Part shown: positions 54,376 through 64,000 of the stretch, in pieces
Position numbering within the stretch: the stretch's first letter is position 1
Layout of the letters: every line of letters starts with the position of its first letter
DNA from: Burkholderiales bacterium
Lineage (GTDB): Bacteria > Pseudomonadota > Gammaproteobacteria > Burkholderiales > Eutrophovitaceae
Length of the DNA stretch: 64,000 nucleotides
Direction of reading: 5' to 3'
NCBI GenBank assembly: GCA_035560005.1
Contig: DATMAN010000071.1
Coordinates: forward strand, 45,351-109,350
Made by a program: the position numbers and the translations under genes
The notes under the pieces: model-generated
Told to the model about the DNA's origin: nothing
Databases searched by the model: none
The model's input: the letters and a program-made list of their open reading frames with translations, nothing else

Positions 54376-55664
54376 TGTCTGTCCTGTATCCGTCCGAGAA
54401 TGGTGCGTTCGATCGCGCGCACGACCGAGGGCACCGGGATGCGCTCGACCACGTCGGCGGCGAACGCGTAGGTCAGCAGGTTGCGCGCAGCCGCCTCCGA
54501 CAGGCCCCGGCTCTTCAGATAGAACATTTCGTCGGCATCCAGCCGGCCGACCGTGGCACCGTGTGCGCATTTGACGTCGTCGGCAAAGATCTCCAGTTGC
54601 GGCTTCGCGTCCACCTGTGCGCGCGGACTGAGCAGCAGATTGCGGCTGTGCTGGGCGGAATCGGTCTGCTGCGCGCGCGGGCGGACGAAGATCTTGCCGT
54701 TGAACACCGCGTGCGCCGCGCCGCCCACCACCGTCTTGTGCAGCTGCCGGCTGCGGCCGCGGCCGGACGCGTGATCGATCGTGGAGTGTGTGTCGGCGAG
54801 CTGCCGCCCGCCGATCAACGCCAGTCCGTCGATCTCGCAGTCGACCGCCTCGCCTTCCTGGACAACGCTGAGCGTATGGCGCGAGATGTGCGCGCCGAGC
54901 GACACCGAACAATCGCGCAGCCGGGCCTCCCGCGCCAGGCGCACCGAAGTATTGGCGATGTGGAACGCGGTGTCGGCCTCGCGCTGGATCCTGACGTGCC
55001 GCACCTCGGCGCCGGCATCCGCCACGATCTCGGCCACGGCATTGGTAAGGTAGCCGATGCCGCCGATTGCCACAAAGTCCTCCACGATCGTGCAGGCGGC
55101 GCCTTGCCGCGCGACCACCAGCAGGCGCGGATGCGCGGCTGTCTCCCGGCTGGTGGCCACGTGCAGCACGTGAACCGGCTGCTGAACCTCGCGTGCGGCG
55201 CCAATGACCACCACCGCTGCATCCTGGAGGAACGCGGTGTTCACGGCGGTGAACAGGTCCGCGTCGACGCGCGCGACCGTGGCCAGCGCCGACTCGACCG
55301 CGTCTGCGCGTCGCTCCAGCGCCTGAGACAGCGATCCGGCGAGCACGTCGGGCTCGATAACGGACCGCGACAACTCGGGGGCGAAGCGCCCGTCGACGAA
55401 GACCAGCCGGCTTCCCGCTTCCGGCACTGCGAACAGTTGCAGCGCCGCGGCGTCCGTCTGACCCCCGGTGGCGGGCTGCAAGCGCGCGCGGTACAACGGC
55501 GACAGGTCGGTAAATCGCCAGTCCTCGTCCCGAACCGTCGGAACCGACAAGGCAGACGCGCGCTCGAGCGCCTCCGCGCGACGCCGCTTCAGCCAGTCAC
55601 TCGGTGCGGCCTGCAGCGCGTGGCGCGGCAGCAGCAACGTGTCGAGGAAGGCTTGCTCGCTCAT
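54372..55664 (-). CDS. sufD: Fe-S assembly scaffold SufD
   Basis: A 430-residue SufD, partner of SufB in the SufBC2D scaffold. DEDWRFTDLSPLYRA near the N-terminus, the beta-helix core, and KCAHGATVGRLDADEMFYLKSRG with the conserved His are present. The ATG at 55662-55664 lies two bases after sufC. Confidence 0.95.
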   Translation of the reverse strand: MSEQAFLDTLLLPRHALQAAPSDWLKRRRAEALERASALSVPTVRDEDWRFTDLSPLYRARLQPATGGQTDAAALQLFAVPEAGSRLVFVDGRFAPELSRSVIEPDVLAGSLSQALERRADAVESALATVARVDADLFTAVNTAFLQDAAVVVIGAAREVQQPVHVLHVATSRETAAHPRLLVVARQGAACTIVEDFVAIGGIGYLTNAVAEIVADAGAEVRHVRIQREADTAFHIANTSVRLAREARLRDCSVSLGAHISRHTLSVVQEGEAVDCEIDGLALIGGRQLADTHSTIDHASGRGRSRQLHKTVVGGAAHAVFNGKIFVRPRAQQTDSAQHSRNLLLSPRAQVDAKPQLEIFADDVKCAHGATVGRLDADEMFYLKSRGLSEAAARNLLTYAFAADVVERIPVPSVVRAIERTILGRIQDRQ

Positions 55665-55666
55665 CT

Positions 55667-56448
<782 letters not shown>

Positions 56449-56452
<4 letters not shown>

Positions 56453-57879
56453 CCGACGCTTCCTTCCAGCTTGATGCCGAGCAGCTTGGTCGCCTCGACC
56501 GCGAACTCCATCGGCAGGTGAATGAACACATCGCGAACGAAGCCGTTGATGATCATCGACACCGCTTCTTCGGTGCCGACGCCGCGGCTGGCGAAATAGA
56601 ACAGCTGGTCCTCTCCGATCTTCGACGTGCTCGCCTCGTGCTCGACGATCGCCGTGTCGTTGGCGACCTGGATGTAGGGGAAGGTATTGGCGCCGCACTT
56701 GTCTCCGATGAGCATCGAATCGCACTGGGAGAAGTTGCGCGCGCCCTGCGCTTTCGGGCCGATCTTCACCAGTCCGCGGTAGCTGTTGTTGGAAAGCCCG
56801 GCGGAGATGCCTTTGCTGATGATGCGGCTGCGGGTGTTCTTCCCGATGTGGACCATCTTGGTTCCGGTGTCGGCCTGCTGATGGTGGTTGGTCAGCGCCA
56901 CCGAATAGAACTCGCCCGCCGATTCGTCGCCCAGCAGAATACAGGACGGGTATTTCCAGGTGATCGCGGACCCGGTCTCGACCTGCGTCCACGAGATCTT
57001 GGACCTCGCGCCCCTGCACAGGCCGCGCTTGGTGACGAAGTTGTAGATGCCGCCCTTGCCGTGCTCGTCGCCCGCGTACCAGTTCTGTACGGTCGAGTAC
57101 TTGATCTCGGCGCGGTCCAGCGCCACCAGCTCCACGACCGCGGCGTGCAGCTGGTTGGTGTCGTACTTGGGCGCCGTACAGCCCTCCAGATACGACACGT
57201 AGCTGCCTTCCTCCGCCACGATTAGCGTGCGCTCGAACTGGCCGGATTCCTGCGTGTTGATGCGGAAATAGGTGGAAAGCTCCATCGGACAGCGCACGCC
57301 CTTCGGGATGTAGCAGAACGACCCGTCGGAGAACACGGCCGAATTCAGCGCGGCGTAGAAGTTGTCGGTGTAGGGCACCACACTGCCCAGGTACTGCCTG
57401 ACCAGTTCCGGGTGCTCGCGCACCGCCTCGGAGAACGAGCAGAAGATCACGCCCACATCGGCCAGCTTCTTCTTGTAGGTGGTGGCCACCGACACGCTGT
57501 CGAAGATCACGTCCACAGCCACGCCGGCCAGCGCCGCGCGCTCGTTCATCGGCACGCCCAGTCTCTCGAAGGTGCGCAGCAGCTCCGGATCGACTTCGTC
57601 CATGCTCTTCTTCTTCGGCTTGGGCGCCGAGTAGTAGACGATGTCCTGGAAGTCGATCTTCGGGTAGCGCACGTTCGCCCAGTTCGGCTCGGTCATCGTC
57701 TGCCAGTGGCGGAACGCCTTGAGCCGGAAGTCGAGCAGCCACTCCGGCTCGCCCTTCTTCTGCGAGATGAGGCGGATGATGTCCTCGTTCAGCCCCTTGG
57801 GGACGAGGTCCGCTTCGATCTCCGTGCGGAAACCGTGCTTGTACGGCTGATTGACCAGGCTCTGGATGACCGTGCTCAT
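56449..57879 (-). CDS. sufB: Fe-S assembly scaffold SufB
   Basis: A 476-residue SufB, where clusters are built. [51 protein letters not shown] and [19 protein letters not shown] carry the conserved cysteines. AAGGA precedes the ATG at 57877-57879; an upstream in-frame start is weaker. It follows the A-type carrier by 27 bases. Confidence 0.97.
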
Positions 57880-57906
57880 CGTGGGTCCTTCGCGCAGCAA
57901 TCGCGT

Positions 57907-58230
57907 CTAGCCGACCGAGAAGCTCTCGCCGCAACCGCAGGTCGCCGTCGCATTCGGATTCGCGATCTTGAAGGATTCGTTCAATCCCTTGCGTTCGAAA
58001 TCGAGTACCGAACCGTCGAGGTACGGCAGGCTCTTGGCGTCGACCACGACTTTGACCTCATTGGATTCGAACAGCGTGTCCTCGGGTTTGACTTCAGTGG
58101 CGTAATCGAAGGTGTACGCGAGCCCGGAGCATCCGACCGTCTTCACGCCCAGGCGCAGACCGACGCCGCCGCCTCTGGCCAGCGCGTTCTTGATGTGTTT
58201 TGCCGCTCTTTCGGTAACCGTGATCGCCAC
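57907..58230 (-). CDS. A-type Fe-S carrier (IscA/SufA)
   Basis: A 107-residue A-type carrier with the three conserved cysteines in VGCSGLAY and [27 protein letters not shown] and the exact 107-residue length are IscA-like, but position next to sufB suggests a SufA role. It lies ten bases after the iscS-type gene. Confidence 0.94.
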   Translation of the reverse strand: MAITVTERAAKHIKNALARGGGVGLRLGVKTVGCSGLAYTFDYATEVKPEDTLFESNEVKVVVDAKSLPYLDGSVLDFERKGLNESFKIANPNATATCGCGESFSVG

Positions 58231-58240
58231 CCGTCGCTCC

Positions 58241-59389
58241 TTACACTGCCACCGCTGTCAGCCGCCGCAGCCCCTTGACCACCGCCGACAGCGCGGAAAG
58301 AAAACCGTCGATCTGTTCCTCCGTATTGGTCGCGCCCAGGCTCACGCGCACCGCGCCGCGCGCCAGCTCCGGCTCGATACCCATCGCCAGCAGGGTCGCG
58401 CTGGGCTCGGGATTGGCGCTGGAGCACGCCGCCCCGCTGGCGACCGCGAAGCCGGCCTTGTTCAGCTCGATCACCAGTGTCTCGCCGTCGATGTTCTCCA
58501 GCGCGAAGTACGTCGTATTCGGGATGCGCGGCGCCACGCACCCGAAGATTACTGCCCCGAGGCGGGCCAAGCCCTCCTCGAGCCGGCCGCGAAGCGTCCG
58601 TGTGTGGCGCGCGACCTCGTCCATCCTTCGCATCGCCAGCGCGCACGCCGCGCCAAATCCGACGATGGCCGGTACGTTTTCGGTACCGGAGCGCAGCCCA
58701 CGTTCGTGTCCGCCGCCCTGAATCAGGGGCTTGAGCGGCAGGCGCTTGTCGATCACCAGCGCGCCCGCCCCCTTGGGCCCGTAGATCTTGTGCGCCGACA
58801 GCGTCATTGCGTCCACCCCGAGCCGCGGGAAGTCGATCGCGATCTTGCCGAAAGCCTGTACGGCATCGGTATGCATCCAGGCTCCCGCGACATGCGCCCG
58901 CTCGGCGACCCGGACTACCGGCTGGATGACACCGGTCTCGTTGTTCGCCAGCATCACCGACACCAGTCCGGCGGGTTCGGACAGCGCCGCGTCCAGGTCT
59001 TCGAAATGCAGAACTCCGTCAGCGCCCACCCGCAGCTTGCGCACCTTCCAGCCGGAGCGAGCCAGGTCCAGGGCCGGTTTCATCACGCACGGGTGTTCGA
59101 TGGCGGAAACCAGCGCTCGTGTGGGCTTGAGCGCCGCGGCGGCGCCCCGGATAAACAGGTTGTTCGCTTCGGTACCGCCCGACACGAAGATGACCTGCGA
59201 GGGCTGAACGTTGACCGCCGCGGCCACCTGCTCCCTCGCATGCTCGACCGCCTTGCGCGCGCGCGTTCCGAACTCGTGGCGGCTGGATGCGTTGCCGTAC
59301 TCCGCGCGCAGAAACGGCAGCATCGCCTCCAGCACGTGCTCGTCGATCGGCGTGGTCGCGTTGTGGTCGAGGTAAGCGTGCATGGTCAT
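58241..59389 (-). CDS. iscS: Cysteine desulfurase, IscS/NifS type (group I)
   Basis: A 382-residue PLP desulfurase. YLDHNATTPID starts it, SAHKIYGPKGAGAL has the PLP lysine and ASGAACSSANPEPS has the catalytic cysteine in the group I context. ATG at 59387-59389 is used; ATG at 59381 is equally possible. It directly follows iscR (4 bases) as in isc operons, but no iscU, hscBA or fdx follow. Confidence 0.94.
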   Translation of the reverse strand: MTMHAYLDHNATTPIDEHVLEAMLPFLRAEYGNASSRHEFGTRARKAVEHAREQVAAAVNVQPSQVIFVSGGTEANNLFIRGAAAALKPTRALVSAIEHPCVMKPALDLARSGWKVRKLRVGADGVLHFEDLDAALSEPAGLVSVMLANNETGVIQPVVRVAERAHVAGAWMHTDAVQAFGKIAIDFPRLGVDAMTLSAHKIYGPKGAGALVIDKRLPLKPLIQGGGHERGLRSGTENVPAIVGFGAACALAMRRMDEVARHTRTLRGRLEEGLARLGAVIFGCVAPRIPNTTYFALENIDGETLVIELNKAGFAVASGAACSSANPEPSATLLAMGIEPELARGAVRVSLGATNTEEQIDGFLSALSAVVKGLRRLTAVAV

Positions 59390-59393
59390 CCGG

Positions 59394-59876
59394 TCAAGCC
59401 GTGACAGGCTCCGGCCGTCGGCGATTGGGGCGATGATCGTGCAGCTCAGCCACGCCCGTTTCGCGCAGGCGCTCCCGATTCTCCGCCACCAGGTCCGCAA
59501 GCTTGACGCTGCGCAGGTATTCGAAGATGTGGTTGTTCAGCCGGGTCCACAAGTCGTGCGTGAGGCACTTCTGCTCCTCCTTGCAGTTCTCCTTGCCTCC
59601 GCACTGGGTGGCGTCGATTGGCTCGTCCACGGCGAGGATAATGTCCGCGACCGAGATCTGATCGGCCTGCTTTGCGAGGTTGTAACCGCCGCCCGGGCCC
59701 CGCACACTGGACACCAGCCCGCCGCGCCGCAGCTTGCCGAACAGCTGCTCCAAGTAGGAAAGCGAAATCTTCTGGCGCTCGCTGATGTCAGCCAGCGTCA
59801 CCGGGCCCTCGTGATTGTGCATGGCCAGATCGATCATGGCCGTGACTGCAAAACGCCCCTTGGTGGTCAGTCTCAT
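59394..59876 (-). CDS. iscR: Fe-S-responsive regulator IscR
   Basis: A 160-residue Rrf2 regulator. The winged helix is [18 protein letters not shown]... and [23 protein letters not shown]. The cluster ligands C92, C98, C104 and H107 fall at the positions known for E. coli IscR. It would sense cluster status and repress its own operon through the type 1 box just upstream. Confidence 0.96.
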   Translation of the reverse strand: MRLTTKGRFAVTAMIDLAMHNHEGPVTLADISERQKISLSYLEQLFGKLRRGGLVSSVRGPGGGYNLAKQADQISVADIILAVDEPIDATQCGGKENCKEEQKCLTHDLWTRLNNHIFEYLRSVKLADLVAENRERLRETGVAELHDHRPNRRRPEPVTA

Positions 59877-59937
59877 GGCCGCCCCCTATCGAAAATCCTC
59901 AAAAACCAGAATGCTGGGTAATTGCCTAGCAACACAC

Positions 59938-59974
59938 TCAAGTTTAGTGAAACTTGACTGATTTAGTCAACTAT
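59938..59974 (-). promoter_or_regulatory. IscR type 1 box plus overlapping palindrome at the iscR promoter
   Basis: Bases 59950-59974 fit the type 1 IscR consensus (ATASYYGACT-RWWWY-AGTCRRSTAT) with one mismatch, in the first triplet; the core arms are TTGACT and AGTCAA around GATTT. An eight-base palindrome, TCAAGTTT-AGTG-AAACTTGA (59938-59957), overlaps its left side. Leftward, TTGACT could be the -35 and TAAACT 18 bases on the -10, so IscR would block the promoter. The box also covers the cysE stop codon. Confidence 0.85.
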
Positions 59975-60709
59975 GCGATTGAGGTAAGCCGCGTCGAACT
60001 GGTCGGCGACTGTTCTTGCCTCGTCGACTTTGACACCGAGGCGCTCCAGTTGGGTCAGGATGTATTCGATGCGCTGGTCGACCGCGGCCGAGTGATTGAT
60101 CAGCCCGTGCAGCGCCTTCACCACCGGGTCATTCATGTCTGCGGTGATTCCGTAGGCCGCGAACTTCCGGGCAGCCGCGTCGCGCGCCGACTTGGCGTTT
60201 TCATCGATGACCCGCCCTGGAATGCCGACCACGGTCGCCCCATCGGGCACATCCTTCACCACCACCGCATTGGAGCCCACTTTGGCGCCGTCGCCGACGT
60301 GAACCGGACCGAGTATCTTCGCGCCGGCGCCGACCACCACGCCGTTGCCCAGCGTGGGGTGGCGCTTGCCTTTTTGCCAAGAGGTCCCGCCCAGCGTCAC
60401 GCCCTGGTACAGCGTGCAGTCATCACCGATCTCGGCCGTCTCGCCCACCACGACGCCCATGCCATGGTCAATGAACACACGGCGTCCGATCTTCGCCCCC
60501 GGATGGATCTCGATTCCGGTGAGCCAGCGCGACCAGTGCGACAGCCAGCGTGCCAGCCACTTCAGTCCCAGCGTCCACAGGCGATGCGAGGCGCGGTGAA
60601 AGAGCACAGCGTGAAAACCGGGGTAACAGGTCACGACCTCCCAGGTCGAGCGCGCCGCCGGATCGCGATCGAAGATCACGCCAATCTCTTCCCGAAGCCG
60701 ATCGAACAT
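59963..60709 (-). CDS. cysE: Serine O-acetyltransferase
   Basis: A 248-residue CysE that makes O-acetylserine for cysteine synthesis. The N-terminal helical part ([19 protein letters not shown]) is followed by left-handed hexapeptide repeats ([25 protein letters not shown] with catalytic His, [19 protein letters not shown]). AAGGGG precedes the ATG at 60707-60709, better than the ATG 21 bases upstream. Position before iscR links cysteine supply with Fe-S assembly. Confidence 0.95.
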   Translation of the reverse strand: MFDRLREEIGVIFDRDPAARSTWEVVTCYPGFHAVLFHRASHRLWTLGLKWLARWLSHWSRWLTGIEIHPGAKIGRRVFIDHGMGVVVGETAEIGDDCTLYQGVTLGGTSWQKGKRHPTLGNGVVVGAGAKILGPVHVGDGAKVGSNAVVVKDVPDGATVVGIPGRVIDENAKSARDAAARKFAAYGITADMNDPVVKALHGLINHSAAVDQRIEYILTQLERLGVKVDEARTVADQFDAAYLNRIVD

Positions 60710-60738
60710 GGAAACCCCTTTTATTACCATGGCTTATG

Positions 60739-60763
60739 AATTTCGACTATTTTACTCAACTTT
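60739..60763 (-). promoter_or_regulatory. Second IscR type 1-like box, upstream of cysE
   Basis: GACT-ATTTT-ACTC (60745-60757), flanked by TC and AAC, fits the type 1 core except for AGTC read as ACTC, plus mismatches in the outer S and first-triplet positions. It lies 30-54 bases before the cysE ATG and covers the trmJ stop codon. Leftward TAAAAT (complement of 60749-60754) inside it is a possible -10. Weaker than the box at 59950-59974. Confidence 0.5.
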
Positions 60764-61477
60764 CGTCCGGACGGCGTTCAGCAAGCCGATGAGGATGTTC
60801 GCCTCCGGCTCCTCGAGCCGCGCCCGGGCAAAGACCCGGCGCAGCCGCCGCATCATCCGTCGCGGTTGCCGGGCGTCGAGGAACCCGACCTGGGCCGCTA
60901 CATGCTCGAGCTGCGCGTAGAACCGTTCGAGCTGTTCGTGGGTCGCGAGTGCAGCCCCGGCACGTGGCGCATCGGCGCTCGCCGCATGCATGCGCAGCTC
61001 GTACGCGAACACCTGAACCGCTTGTGCGAGGTTGAGCGACGGATAAGCCGGATCGGTGCGGATTGTGGCGATGAGCCGGCACTTGTCGACGTCCTGCATC
61101 GTGAGCCCGCTTCTTTCCGGCCCGAACACCAGCGCGACCTCGCCATCCTGCGCTTCGAGCACAAGCCGGGCGCACGCCTCGCGGCAGTCCAGCGCTTCGT
61201 AGGCCAGGTCGCGGCGCCGCGCGGTCGAGGCCACCGCCAGCACGGTGCCGTGCAGCGCCTGGTCCAGGCTGTCGCAGCGCGCTGCGCTTTCGAGCACGTC
61301 CAGGGCTCCAGCGGCGAACGCCTCCGCGTCGGGATGGGGAAAGCGCTCGGGGCGCACCAGAAACAGCCGCGACAGTCCCATCGTCTTCATCGCACGCGCT
61401 GCGGCGCCGATGTTGCCGGGATGACTGGTCCTGCAAAGGACGATCCGCACCCGCTGCAGTGCGCAGGCGTTGGTCAT
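60752..61477 (-). CDS. trmJ: tRNA Cm32/Um32 methyltransferase TrmJ
   Basis: A 241-residue SPOUT methyltransferase. [25 protein letters not shown] is the typical start; [13 protein letters not shown] and [16 protein letters not shown] are the knot motifs. It would 2'-O-methylate position 32 of tRNAs. ATG at 61475-61477 is used rather than the TTG one codon upstream. It is divergent from suhB. Confidence 0.93.
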   Translation of the reverse strand: MTNACALQRVRIVLCRTSHPGNIGAAARAMKTMGLSRLFLVRPERFPHPDAEAFAAGALDVLESAARCDSLDQALHGTVLAVASTARRRDLAYEALDCREACARLVLEAQDGEVALVFGPERSGLTMQDVDKCRLIATIRTDPAYPSLNLAQAVQVFAYELRMHAASADAPRAGAALATHEQLERFYAQLEHVAAQVGFLDARQPRRMMRRLRRVFARARLEEPEANILIGLLNAVRTKVE

Positions 61478-61519
61478 CAACTAAAATGCCCGCTTTCGTT
61501 CTTTGACATCGCCAGCGAA

Positions 61520-62317
61520 ATGCATCCGATGGTCAACATCGCGGTGCGCGCCGCGCGCCGCGCCGGGAGCATCATCAATCGCGCCGCCGACAACCTCGAC
61601 GTGCTCACCGTGCGACACAAGTCGCTCAACGACCTGGTTTCGGAAGTGGATCGCGCCGCCGAGGACGCGATCATCGAGACGATCAAGAACGCGTATCCGC
61701 AGCACGCGATTCTAGCAGAGGAGAGCGGCGCGACCGGCGACTCGGAATACGTCTGGATCATCGATCCGCTCGACGGCACGACCAACTTTCTTCACGGTCT
61801 GCCGATCTACGCGGTATCCATTGCATTGGCCCACAGGGGACAGCTCCAGCACGCAGTCATCTACGATCCCACCCGCAACGATCTCTACACCGCCTCGCGC
61901 GGAAGCGGCGCGTTTCTCAACGACCGGCGCCTGCGCGTTTCCAGGCGCGACAAGCTGATCGACGGGCTCATCGGCACCGGCTTTCCGTTCCGCATGTTCG
62001 AGTATCTCGATCCCTACATCGCGATGCTGAAGGAGCTGATGACGAAATCGGCCGGCGTGCGCCGCCCGGGCTCCGCGGCGCTCGACCTGGCGGCGGTGGC
62101 GGCCGGAAGACTCGACGGCTTTTGGGAGATCGGGCTCTCGCCGTGGGACATGGCGGCCGGCGTGCTCATGATTACCGAGGCCGGCGGCATGGTCAGCGAC
62201 CTCCAGGGCGGCGACCAATATATGCAGCGCGGCCAGATCGTCGCCGGCAATCCCAAGATCCTCGCCCAGCTCCTGCAGGTCATCCTCCCTCACCTTACCG
62301 ACAAGCTCAAGAGTTGA
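61520..62317 (+). CDS. suhB: Inositol monophosphatase family protein SuhB
   Basis: A 265-residue inositol-phosphatase-fold protein. The metal motifs are [24 protein letters not shown] and [18 protein letters not shown]. In E. coli SuhB also acts in ribosomal RNA antitermination. The ATG at 61520-61522 starts the family's [16 protein letters not shown]; the longer open frame is antisense to trmJ. Confidence 0.95.
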   Translation: MHPMVNIAVRAARRAGSIINRAADNLDVLTVRHKSLNDLVSEVDRAAEDAIIETIKNAYPQHAILAEESGATGDSEYVWIIDPLDGTTNFLHGLPIYAVSIALAHRGQLQHAVIYDPTRNDLYTASRGSGAFLNDRRLRVSRRDKLIDGLIGTGFPFRMFEYLDPYIAMLKELMTKSAGVRRPGSAALDLAAVAAGRLDGFWEIGLSPWDMAAGVLMITEAGGMVSDLQGGDQYMQRGQIVAGNPKILAQLLQVILPHLTDKLKS

Positions 62318-62323
62318 TGCGCC

Positions 62324-62486
62324 GAACCACGCAGACACGGAGCGGGGCAGACAAGAAGCAAGTCCGCGAGAACGGCGAGCATGCGGCGAGCGGATGCTTC
62401 GTTCTCACGATGCGCACGGCGCTCTGTCGTGCCTTCTCGCTCCGTGGCGGTCCTTCCTCCGTGCGCTGCGTGTGCTCCACGGTTCG
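62324..62486. repeat. Dispersed inverted-repeat element, copy 6
   Basis: This lies right after suhB in the 374-base gap before the HlyD gene. The left end GAACCACGCAGACACGGAG (62324-62342) is related to the complement of the right end, which begins CGAACC and then reads ACGCAGCGCACGGAG (62457-62471 complement). No gene inside. The remaining gap (62487-62691) contains an apparent mutS fragment and otherwise nothing recognisable. Confidence 0.5.
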
Positions 62487-62505
62487 AGATGCGGCATAAG
62501 CAGAC

Positions 62506-62541
62506 ATGGATCTGGCTCAGCACACGCCGATGATGCAGCAG
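62506..62541 (+). pseudogene. mutS: Remnant of the mutS 5' end
   Basis: ATG at 62506 opens MDLAQHTPMMQQ, which matches the conserved MutS N-terminus (AHTPMMQQYL in E. coli). The homology stops after 12 codons: the next codons (SFSSMRKTAGKARP) are not MutS, and the LLFYRMGDFYELF block is missing. A later frame reads VLFLYEK, possibly debris of it. It looks like a deletion scar left when mutS was lost here. The short length keeps confidence moderate. Confidence 0.5.
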
Positions 62542-62691
62542 TCCTTTTCCTCTATGAGAAAAACGGCGGGAAAAGCGCGACCTACACTGCGACCTACACC
62601 GCAGCGGCGGCACACGCTGCTCAAATCTGGACAAGTGTGGGCGGCTTTAGCAACAGCACGGCATTTCGCAATTAGAGGTGCTGGGCTCCGG

Positions 62692-64000
62692 CTACATCTC
62701 CCTCCCCGCCTCGTGCAGCGTCTTCTGCACCGGCGAGAGCAGGTACTCCATCACGGTGCGTTCGCCGAGGTGGATTTCGGCGGAGACCCCCATCCCCGGA
62801 TTGAGCCCGAAGCGCCTGCCGTCGCGCTCCAGATACGGCTCGTTGAGCGCGACGAGCGCACGAAAGCCCGAGGGTGGCATGACGTGTTGCTTGGCGTCCT
62901 TGCGGTCGCGCTCGCGCGTGTCGGGCAACTCGGCGGCATCAGGGCTGACGTAGTCGACCACGCCTTTCACCATCCCGTACTTCTGGAACGGATAGGCGGC
63001 GATCTTGACCTTGACGCTGTGGCCTTCGCGCACCCGGCCTGCGTCCGCGTCGGTGATCCAGACCTCGGCTTTGACCGGCTCGTCCTGGGGAACCAGCGTC
63101 AACAAAACGGTGCCGGGCGAGACCACGGTTCCCGAAGTGTGGGTGGCGAGGTCCTTGACGATGCCATCGTGGGGGGCTTTCAGTTCCAGCAGGCCGCGGC
63201 GGTACGCCTGCTTGCCGGCTTCCTGCTCGAGCTTAAGGCGTTGCGCGTTGGCCTCGACCTGTTCGTTCTGCAACTGCTGGCGGTAGCTGGAAGCGATCTG
63301 GGCAAGGCGCTTGCGGCTTTGCTCGATCGCCGCGCGCGGGCTCTCCACCTGATGGCTCTGGGCTTTGAGTTCCTGTTCCTTTTCGATCCGCTCGCGGGTC
63401 TTCTCCAGCACCGCCAGGCGCGAGACAAAGCCGTCGCGGCCGAGCTTCTCGTGCGCCGCCTCCTGCTCGATATAGATCGGCAGGGTCTGCCTGAGCCTCG
63501 CTTCGATCTCCTGCGCGGCTCTGAGGTCCTGCTGCGCCCGGGCAAGCACCGCCTGCTCGCCTTCGATCTGGTCCCGATAGGCGCTGCGGTTGGCGCGGTG
63601 CTGGGCGGCGACCTGCTGGAAGAGTTCGGGCCGGTCGCCTTTGCGCGGCGCGAAGTCCGTCCCGGAAAGCTCCGCCTGGATCCGCCGCAACTGCAGATGC
63701 CGCAGGTGCAGATCGGTCTCCACTGTCGCGACGTCGGCATCCGAGACCTGGGTCGCCATGCGCATCAGCACCTGTCCGGCCTTGACCGCCTCGCCTTCGC
63801 GCACCAGGATCTCGTTGACAATCCCGGACTCGGGCGGCTGCACGATCTTCACATAACTCCCCGGCACGAGTTTCCCCTGGGCGACCGCCACGATGTCCAC
63901 ACGGCCGATGCAGGCCCAGCCAAGCAGGATGAAGAAGAGCGCGACTGTCGCGTGGAGCACCGCGCGGGGCAAGGGAGAAGGCGCCTCCTCCCTGGCCCGC
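62692..64000 (-). CDS. HlyD-family type I secretion adaptor (N-terminus beyond the window)
   Basis: At least 436 residues of a membrane-fusion protein that links an inner-membrane ABC exporter to TolC. An N-terminal membrane helix (LHATVALFFILLGWACIGRVD) is followed by VAQGKLVPGSYVKIVQPPESGIVNEILVREGEAVKAGQ (biotinyl-lipoyl-like), a long coiled coil (~90-270), and GIVKDLATHTSGTVVSPGTVLLTLVPQDEP and GMGVSAEIHLGERTVMEYLLSPV. The frame is open to base 64000, so the start lies outside. The ABC exporter gene is expected just beyond the edge. Confidence 0.92.
   Translation of the reverse strand, partial: RAREEAPSPLPRAVLHATVALFFILLGWACIGRVDIVAVAQGKLVPGSYVKIVQPPESGIVNEILVREGEAVKAGQVLMRMATQVSDADVATVETDLHLRHLQLRRIQAELSGTDFAPRKGDRPELFQQVAAQHRANRSAYRDQIEGEQAVLARAQQDLRAAQEIEARLRQTLPIYIEQEAAHEKLGRDGFVSRLAVLEKTRERIEKEQELKAQSHQVESPRAAIEQSRKRLAQIASSYRQQLQNEQVEANAQRLKLEQEAGKQAYRRGLLELKAPHDGIVKDLATHTSGTVVSPGTVLLTLVPQDEPVKAEVWITDADAGRVREGHSVKVKIAAYPFQKYGMVKGVVDYVSPDAAELPDTRERDRKDAKQHVMPPSGFRALVALNEPYLERDGRRFGLNPGMGVSAEIHLGERTVMEYLLSPVQKTLHEAGREM

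Noticed and set aside
62394..62675. A 93-codon plus-strand frame after suhB
   Set aside because: It covers an inverted-repeat element and low-complexity codons (TYTATYTAAAAHAA), with no ribosome site or family features.

Overview
The window is a high-GC, densely packed bacterial chromosome segment. It most likely comes from a betaproteobacterium (order not resolved). The evidence is a PsrA-type fatty-acid regulon, an OmpR/EnvZ pair, IscR-controlled Fe-S genes, a LemA/TPM pair, a betaproteobacterial-style LivHMGF transporter and a HlyD adaptor. I found 58 protein genes (one cut by the right edge), one apparent mutS remnant, several regulatory sites and a dispersed family of small non-coding inverted-repeat elements. 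I saw no rRNA, tRNA, CRISPR array, prophage or insertion sequence.

Layout. (1) 86-14391, minus strand: a fatty-acid catabolism island. It holds a FadL porin, thioesterase, two acyl-CoA ligases, an SDR, a crotonase-fold enzyme, FadE, a PsrA-like repressor with its own operator, a second acyl-CoA dehydrogenase and EtfAB. (2) 14668-17567, plus strand: a signalling trio of a class III nucleotide cyclase with a PEGA domain, a TssQ-like lipoprotein and a Ser/Thr kinase. (3) 17580-22599, minus strand: alr, a degenerate HD-GYP protein, a degenerate GGDEF plus intact EAL protein, and radA. Translational overlaps link the last three. (4) 22780-27860: lplT, two TPM-domain proteins, lemA, a family-4 uracil-DNA glycosylase, rimI and tsaB. 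(5) 27984-38763, plus strand: a branched-chain-type ABC importer with two binding proteins, LivH and a single LivM-LivG-LivF polypeptide. Dehydrogenases, a beta-keto acid cleavage enzyme and a tartrate/malate-type dehydrogenase follow. (6) 38812-46710: a macro-domain protein, ompR/envZ, thpR, ispF, ispD and mfd. (7) 46715-51038: a 1214-residue membrane-embedded patatin-like protein and a PepSY protein, separated by a perfect PmrA-type box. (8) 51061-61477, minus strand: an Fe-S assembly cluster that mixes ISC and SUF parts (iscR, iscS, iscA/sufA, sufBCDS, sufU, nfu), plus a Rieske ferredoxin, a SET protein, cysE and trmJ. (9) 61520-64000: suhB, an apparent fragment of the mutS 5' end, and a partial HlyD-type adaptor.

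How the genes fit together. Region 1 can import, activate and oxidise acyl chains and pass electrons through EtfAB; no thiolase or FadB is present in the window. Region 5 looks like uptake plus breakdown of a hydroxy/keto organic acid. Region 8 couples cysteine synthesis (cysE) with Fe-S assembly under IscR; one near-perfect IscR type 1 box lies before iscR and a weaker one before cysE.

The most unusual items are the split patatin protein under a possible PmrA box, the hybrid ISC/SUF operon, the dispersed inverted-repeat elements and the mutS remnant. All functions are read from sequence motifs only; no database search was run.
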